From Gnetum montanum (lineage: Eukaryota > Streptophyta > Gnetopsida > Gnetales > Gnetaceae), in contig MNCI01017726.1 in NCBI GenBank assembly GCA_015680685.1, positions 8,751-72,750 of the forward strand: a DNA stretch of 64,000 bases. The letters run 5' to 3'. Below are positions 56,701 to 64,000 of this stretch, in pieces; positions within the stretch are counted from its first letter, which is position 1, and each line of letters starts with the position of its first letter. The notes beneath the pieces are model-generated. The model was given only the letters and a program-made list of their open reading frames with translations, searched no databases and was not told the origin of the DNA. The translations under genes were made by a program, and so were the position numbers.

Positions 56701-59700
56701 CAACACATTGAGACAAACATAACATGACTATATATATCGAGACCTAATAGTCACATTCATTTCATGAAAATAATACCATGATTCAACAAAACAAAATTTT
56801 ATGCCACAACCATATTTCTTGAACTACATGTAATTCTATAGAGATGACCACTATAATAACCTCTAAAATGACATATGCCCAAGGAGAAAACCAATTCCAC
56901 AATTACAAAGTATTTCCCAAGAAAATCCCAAATGACACTAATTTCACCTAAATTGAACTCCTTGAAGCAAAGTTATGTGCATTCAAAATTTTATTAATAA
57001 AATAATATTTAATTACAACCAAGGATAATTGAAACTCCTAGAAACTCCCACATCATAATAGAGCCCTAAAAATATAATACTCCAATCCTACTAGTCTCAT
57101 CAACATCACATATCATAATCTGAAAGTCCACATTATACCATACATTGCATATTTATTAATAAACAATTCGTAATCAAAATCAAAAAATTTTAGGAAATAT
57201 GCAAAATGACATGTCTAAGCTTAATAATTTAACTATCAATCACACATGCCCACATTGCATGATCATATACACTAATCTAACAAAAAAGTACAAAGAAAAG
57301 GTAAAGACAATCCACCAATTAAAATAGTTATAGCAAAAAAATCCAAAATAGGCATGAAATCCTCAAATTTGGTAGAACTCCATTTCAATTTAGACAAGTT
57401 CTGCACCCATGTAGATATGATTGCCGCAATTCCAAATCCAAGTTCAAAATAGGAAAAACTATTTACAAGGCTCAAAATTTAGGAAAAAATGTGGAAAAGA
57501 TAAAGGCAAGAGAAAAAACCTAGGAACATAGGCTCTCGTTTTTATTTCTATCTACAAAAGAAAAATACAAACCCCACACAAAACATAAAGGTGGTAGTTA
57601 CAAAAAGAAAAGGAAAAGACAATGGTTTTAAAATAAACAATACAAAATATGATTTCAGCATATGATTTAACAAAAATATGCAAGCAAACATTTTTTTTTG
57701 GACATGGGTTACATGGAAAATCTAACTTACTTTTTTTTTAACTTTATAATTTTTTTAAAACCAAGTTATTTTCGTAAGTTTATATTTTTTTCACCTTCAC
57801 AATTAATGCCTTGTACTTCAAATATGCATCCTAACTACATTGAGACACCACATCAAAATCTATTTGAACCTACCAGATCCTTATCAAACACTTTACGCCT
57901 TCACAAACCAAAATCGTACCTAAGCATCATAAAACATAGCGCTATGGTTCAAATGCATAAATACTAAAATTTCATATAAAGCTTAAATGCATTTTGAATA
58001 GGTGCTCTTGTACCCCAATACAACATCACTTCTAGTAGGATCACTCTAACACATCACATAGGGCTAGTGTACATAATCACATTAGTTAAACATGTAAGAC
58101 ATCACAATCATAACATAAAGATGAAAGCTTCATAACATACAAAGTGCAATCATACTCAACTAACTTGTCCCCAATAACCCATCGAGACTACACACATAGT
58201 GTATAAATTTTAAAGGTATGAACATACCTAATATGTCTCTATATTTTTGAATGATTCACTTATATGTTCTCTGTGTAAACATGTGATCAATGTAAGCATG
58301 GTACTGATTTGCATATGAAATGCATCTTTATGATACCCTAAACATTGGTTACATGAGTTATGAAGCTCTATAGTTTCTACTCATTCTAAAACTAATCAAA
58401 TAACTTCATATAAACTTCAATGTAGCATAAAGTTTCATGAATCGTAGACACATATCTTTCAACCACTCTTTTAATTATACTTAGTAAGTTCTACTTGATA
58501 GGTATTAAGGTCTAGTCATGAGTTAACATGTGTATTCATGATCCACTAATTTAGGTCTAATTTAATATGTACCCAACTAACTCTTAGTTACTTGGGCCCT
58601 TAAGCAAATCATGTAGTACTAATTTGCAAATCAGTCTTCCTTATCAAAACATTAATTTTCAAAATAAAAAAATGGTTATATAGTTGACCTTCATAGTCAT
58701 AGGGGTGTGATAAGGAAAGTCTCTAGTTATAGGTAGTGTCATCATTTCCGCCAAGATCATTCCATTTTGGAGTCAATTTCACAAGTTCACATTCATTTCT
58801 ATACTTTTTAGCTATTTTTTCCTAGGTTTGAAAGATTCATAGGTGTAAGAGGAACAATCATAATATAATAGGGGTGATCATAGTAGTGAAAGAGGTAGTC
58901 ATCATATGATAGGAGTGTTCATACCTTGGTTCATTATATTTATTTTCAAGAGAATTTTTTAGAGATCTAGATCAATTTTCATGCCTTCGAAATCAATTCT
59001 ACCTATGACAATGGTCATCTTAACTAAATATTTTCTCTAGTTTCTAATTGGATCAATTCACCTTTCAAATGATCTTAACAAGGGTGATCATGATTTTCTT
59101 AAATTTTAGTATAATAAGGATGTTCATGTGGGTGATAAGAGTAGTCATGGATTGTCTGATAGAGGCTATTATGCTTAGGAGTTTCTTCCTTATTGCATTT
59201 CTACATTTCAAGTCTTCTAGTTGTCTTCTACTACTTAGCACTTCCTAGTCTCACCTAAGTGATCATGCCTATGATAAAGACAATCATGGAGATCAAAGAT
59301 AGGAATTCTTATGATAGGAATGAAAACAAGTTGGTGGGAGTAACTAAGGTTTAGTAAGGGTAATCAATTTTAGAAAGGAATCAAAGAATATTACATGGAT
59401 CTCAAATATCTCCATTGATGTGCCATGTGTCTAAATCCTCATTGTTACTTTGCATTTATAAATATCCCCTTTCTTCCTCTAATTTTTCTCATTCTTTACA
59501 TACCTCCCTTGGCCTCCCTTAGTACTTTCAATCTTCCACATCTTTAACATGATGCCACAAATCAACCTACCATTTTCCATGGTAATTGCTTTTATTTATA
59601 TTTGTTTCATGGTCATTCTTACTTCATGTAATTTATTGATTTTAACTTAATATTTTTATTTTTAGGATTCCACCACTATAGAGATTCTTAATAATAGGTG

Positions 59701-62449
59701 ATTATACGTAAATGTTGATTCATTCTATGGCTCAAATGACATGACAATCATCTCCATGATGTATACCTTCACTTCATGAATTATTGTGGTTGAAAAGCTC
59801 TAATATTTTAAATTCTTTTAGCATTCTCATTTTAATATTCATAAGGATACATCTTTTAGATCAAATTTTTAGTTTAGACCTTGAAAACGTTTACTTTTAG
59901 ACCCCTAAAGATATGTATTTCTTGAGTTTTAAAACTCTTATGTGCCACCTTTGATCTTTGTGAAGATTCTTTAGTCTTGTATGATTATCTCCATATAGAG
60001 TCTCTCAAGGCTCAAAGTATCTTAATCTAGTCTACTCTTACTAAAGGGGAAGGTTGTAATATCTTATCTGGTCTATCATGCTTTTGTTAAGGTATTTTTC
60101 CTTTACTTTTATTATTTATTTCTTTCTTGATTAGCAACAATTTTACCAAAATGTAGTAGTATAGGAGGATGAAGAAGAAAATGTAAACACTAAAAAATCA
60201 ATTAGCACATACAAAATAATGGAGAAGACTTTTAAAAAATCATTCTAAAAGACTTCTAATTACTTAAGAAGAATTTTTCATGTTTCTATCATCTCTCTCA
60301 TTTTGTTATTATTATTGATCCTCACCTTGTCTCTTATTTTACAAACAAAATATACAGACAAAGAATAATAAATTAATACTTCAAAGTATCAATTAAGACC
60401 TCACCCTCTAATTTTTAAAGAAGCTCATCAAATAAATTTCATAGTAAGTTGGATCCCCTCTAATCTCAACATTGGTGATTTATTAATTGTTCATTCAAAG
60501 TTTGAACTTTCTATGAAGGATGTTTACTTTGATATTAAAATGGATGACTATAGTTAGGAGGTGTAATCTACCAAGCTTTAAATTTGTTATAGAGTCTTGA
60601 CTTGTAGTAGGGAATGAATTCTTGAGGATAATGAGGATGAATTCATACTAGGTCTACTCTTTTACCTTCAAATAATCCCTTTAAGATTCTAGCCAATGTT
60701 CCTTATCTTGTCAAAAGTGTTATCCTTTCCAATTTGCTTCTAATAATGATCTTTCCATTTATCTTTATAAAGTTATTAACAAGATGAAGGCCACCTAGAA
60801 GGATCATCCATGTAGAATTTACAATATTAGTATATGTTAATCTAGATGCTTCTTAAGCTATCCAACATTCAACACAAATCATTGCTGAATTTGAAAGTGT
60901 CATGTGCATGTAAAACATTTCATGATAAAATGCATCCATCTAAATAATGAAGAAGAAGAACTTAAGTTATGTCATATCTTTTTTTTAATATCCTTATTTT
61001 ATTTTAATTTTTATGTACTATTAGGGTTGTTCCTTTTAGAGAAAGGAAAAATTACTTCAATATCACCTGAATAGTTCTGGGTAAGAGTAGAGTAATGATT
61101 TGTGTTAGTGCTATAAGATAGAAAAAAATAATAATAATGATATTTGTGAAATTGGTAATTAATTCTTGGATATTCATAAAATTTATTATTTCTTTTATGG
61201 AAGGGTATCTAGTCAATCCATAATAGATTCAATAATTTGCTCAAGTTTTTACTCACTTGCTAAAAATATGATCTTTGTTACTTCCTAGTACTGTGAACTT
61301 TTCTAATTTTTTGTAGATGTATAGGGATAGACCATTACAAACTTCATTATGGAATAGAACATTAGTGCCATTAAAACCTATCACATGCTACTAGTATTAT
61401 CTATAGTAATGTACCAAAGATATAAATCTTATAAATCAATAATAAAAACAATGAAGATGGTGTAAACCTAACAATAATCATAAAGGGATATATGCTTTGG
61501 CCTTCAAGCCATAGCACATGTTGCTATTTTGATATGCTCAAATATACATGTATAATTATGATCCTATGAGAAAAAAGTAGAAAAGGATAAAGATTCCATC
61601 TATTATTCAGTTATCTTCAATATTCTCTATTTTACCAATAGATAGATTACGATTACTCGCAACTTTTATTACATTCCCATTTCCATGAGATCATAACCAA
61701 GCTCAAGATATCTAATGAAAAAACATATTGAAGATGGATATCTATGGAATTTGATATAACTATTGATATCTTAATAGACATTGAGAATGAATTGAGACAT
61801 GGTAGAGAAGAGGTTGCAATGGAGGAATTAGTACTTATAATAGAATCGGATAGAGTAAAACTTAACTTGAAATTACTATTGCATAGCATGTTGTCTAGAA
61901 GATCAACTCTATCTATCAATTAGTATGTGATGCTAGCCATGAAAGACACAAATATTCAAGTGCTTTCTAGAATTTTTTCATGATAATCACATAAGTTATC
62001 CAACATCATATCTCTCAACTTTCAAGATGAAACAACTATATTTTTCATTACAATGTATATTCAAGAATCAAATTGTTAATACTTGAAAAGAAATAAATGT
62101 AAGCATACAATTTAATATTCAATCATTAGCATCAATAATTATATATATTTGAGCTATCATGGCTTATCATACAAGGAATTGCAAGAACACAGAAATCATA
62201 CCTAATGAAGACAATCAAAGAAGATCTCTAGCCATGAACAAGGCATCATAAAAACCCTCTTCTACCACTAACACTAGAAGATATGGCAACATTCAACACA
62301 TGGAATATGAGGATTCATTCAAAGCTAAATATTTTAGTGGATGAATTCAAATAGTTATCATTTAATATAAAGATAAGGTTGCTAAAACATATTTAGCATA
62401 TCAAGTACATATTAATAGATAAGATATAAGATAAATATAGTAAAATTTA
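53707..62449. other. AT-rich intergenic DNA; no gene or complete repeat supported
   Basis: This 8.7-kb stretch has only short chance open frames. Points seen: a (CT)12 microsatellite at 55,811-55,834, a (TA)n at about 56,229-56,242, and a TATA-like TTTATAAATATCCCC near 59,454 followed by a purine tract AAAGGGGAAGG (60,043-60,053) that could be remains of another LTR element. None of these allows a firm call. The composition changes from A+T-rich near 54,000 to C/A-rich between 55,490 and 57,000, so more than one old repeat is likely. Confidence 0.4.
55811..55834 (+). repeat. (CT)12 microsatellite
   Basis: Twelve perfect CT repeats. Confidence 0.98.
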
Positions 62450-63000
62450 TAAAGATATAAGAAAGAGAATTAAGGTAGGATAGTTAACATAGAGACAAGC
62501 TAATGCTATTATATGTGATAAATTAATACCAATAAAATTGAAAATGATATTTTATATGATAGCAATCAAGCTTTTCATCTTATATGATACTGAATGTTGG
62601 GTAGTATAAAAGAGGCACGAAGAAAAAATCAATGTGCTAGAAATGCAAATGCTTTGATGAATGTTAAGTGTTACTATAAGATATAAATTATATAATATAA
62701 ATATTAGAGGAAGACTTAAAGTGGTTTCTATTTTAGATAAGCTATAAGAACAATGGATTAGATGGTTTGGAAATTTACAAAGAAGATCAAACAAAGAGCC
62801 TATAAACAAAAGTTGTTAAGTATTCCTGAAAATCCATCAAAAGGAAGATCAAAGAAGACATGGAGAAAGGGATAAAAGATGATTTGAAGAAATTTCAAAC
62901 AAACAAAGATATAGCTCTTCATAGAACAAAATAACAAAAAAGAACTTAAGTAGCAAACCATATTTTGTTGGGACAAGGCTAGGATGATGATAAGAATGAT
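62450..63000 (+). mobile_element. RTE-like LINE fragment (reverse transcriptase C-terminal part and 3' end)
   Basis: The frame reads RIKVG, ICDKLIPIKLK and FYMIAIK, then YDTECWVV, KRHEEKINVLEMQML, NINIRGRLKVV and EQWIRWFGNLQRRS, and finally NKDIALHR. Order and wording match the C-terminal region of plant RTE-type LINE reverse transcriptases, where YGTECW, EMRML, LRWFGH and RGRPKKTW-like segments follow each other. A GATGATGAT tail ends it near 62,995. Interruptions are TAG/TAA/TGA. The 5' part is missing or beyond recognition. Confidence 0.85.
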
Positions 63001-63600
63001 TAATAGATGAGATGAGATTTATATGTAGCCACCTACTTCAAAACATTTATCATAAGCTCATAGAAATATTGTTCAAATAAAGTAATGAACTATTTAGAGG
63101 ATGATCTATCATACTCATATGTGATCTTGTCCATCTTACTCCAATGAAGTAATGTTCACTATATAGAAACAATAAACTTCCATCCTAGCTATGGAATAAT
63201 TTCTAAATCACCATAATGCTTGACATAATGTATAATAAAGATGAAAGATATTCATATCAAATTCATCTTAAATAGTAATTCAAAAACATCTTAAATGACA
63301 TTATAATAGTTGATGACTGAGAATCATTGATAATAAGGATCAATATTTCCAACACATAAAGTGTGTCAAAGTGGGCATAGTGGAAGGTGTGTTATTTGTG
63401 AAGTGTGATGAGTAGCTCTAAATCATTCTAATAATTCTTTTAAAAATAAGGTTCAAATATATTAATGAACATTGTTGAAATGATGGATTACTATAACTAA
63501 CAAATCCTTATTTATCGATTGGCATCATAGTTGATGAATCATTAGTTGGCAGGGATATTGTGGATGCTGTATCACATCTGTTTGATAAAAAGTCAATTTT
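63001..63600. other. AT-rich DNA; nothing supported
   Basis: No coding signal or repeat terminus seen. Confidence 0.4.
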
Positions 63601-63611
63601 TGTCCACCAAT

Positions 63612-63828
63612 GATATTATACTACAATCTCATATTTATGATGTTGTATATTCAATATTGTAGCATAACCTACATCATCATAGACTCAATATCACAAGATG
63701 TGTGCAACCTATAAATACAACACTTGGAAGCACAAATCCAAAGACATTTCATTCCAACATTAGGTAGACACTTGTACTTTGCTATCATAGTTTTAGCAAT
63801 AGAGTGAATGCCTGCAGTGTGGTTGTGA
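63612..63828 (+). repeat. Possible 5' part of a TGATGA-family LTR (F5)
   Basis: A TATA box CTATAAATACA (63,709-63,719) lies after short repeats of ATGTTGTA/TACATCATCAT type. The layout resembles F1 (7,165 onward: ACAACATCAC, then CTATAAATACACCC). It is cut at 63,829 by an E-type LTR. Assignment rests on layout more than on sequence identity. Confidence 0.4.
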
Positions 63829-64000
63829 TGTCTGAGAATGTCAATGGCTAGAACACCGAGAGGTTCATAGGAATACAGCCTAACCCCAAATCTGTGTGAG
63901 CGTTGTGCTCTAGAAAATAGAAACAGGGTGCCCTGAACGGTCTTGTTGATTAGACAGGGAACTACGTGGTGCTAAAATGACCGTGTGTGAGAAGAGTTTA
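63829..64000 (-). repeat. E-type LTR, start of a second element E copy
   Basis: TGTCTGAGAATG and the following 160 bases align with 45,015-45,175: for example GGGTGCCCTGAACGG here versus GGGTGCCCTAAACGG there, and AGACAGGGA in both. It gives an independent view of the LTR terminus. The rest of the copy lies outside the window. Confidence 0.75.

Overview
This window looks like nuclear DNA of a seed plant with a large, repeat-dominated genome. A gymnosperm is possible, but the sequence alone cannot prove it. The only host protein-coding sequence I recognise is a broken UBA2-like RNA-binding protein gene at 856-1886. A decayed nuclear copy of plastid psbB lies at 21,973-22,182. Nearly everything else that can be named is a transposable element: Ty3/gypsy-type LTR retrotransposons, tRNA-derived SINEs and RTE-like LINE fragments. 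There are three assembly gaps (206 N, 344 N and a single N).

Layout. 1-640: two nested LTR pieces. 856-1886: UBA2 pseudogene with a T-rich downstream region. 5,226-7,975: a SINE and a degraded solo LTR. 8,307-18,179: element A (minus strand), a full-length but decayed element with TSD ATTAG and gag, protease, RT, RNase H and integrase in order. 19,240-23,710: LTR fragments, SINEs (one with a perfect 15-bp TSD), the psbB insert and a LINE 3' end. 23,940-34,540: element C (plus strand), 5'-truncated and split by element B (25,925-33,103, TSD TTTTT). 34,550-46,694: element E. 46,701-47,472: an LTR. 47,992-53,701: element D (minus strand, TSD GGGTT), which itself contains a solo LTR (48,960-49,589, TSD GGTAG). 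53,707-62,450: AT-rich sequence with no gene I can support. 62,450-63,000: an RTE-like LINE reverse transcriptase remnant. 63,829-64,000: the start of another E-type LTR.

Elements A to D are one family. They share LTR termini TGATGA...TCATCA, a primer-binding site matching the 3' end of tRNA-Asp, a polypurine tract around TGGGGGTA, and a gag start MSSS where it can be seen. A and C carry (or carried) pol. B has lost RT-RNase H-integrase and keeps gag plus protease. D keeps only gag.

The most unusual part is element E. On the minus strand it has an LTR promoter, a Tat-like gag with a zinc-knuckle-like tail, and a protease, but no RT. On the opposite strand, between two tandem arrays of short hairpin units, lies what looks like a complete spliced gene (36,261-40,263). 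It has a TATA box, an ATG, about seven exons, three clear GT-AG introns that keep phase, an acidic region, a probable coiled coil, and a TGA stop. It is interrupted by 22 in-frame TAG/TAA codons, and I cannot name the product.

The same nonsense signature, TAG or TAA where glutamine is expected, runs through every retroelement here on both strands, while all 18 glutamines of the UBA2 sequence are sense codons. Sister copies at the same sites show TAG, CAA, TAA or a surviving CAG. That pattern points to cytosine deamination of methylated CAG/CTG sites rather than to a changed genetic code.
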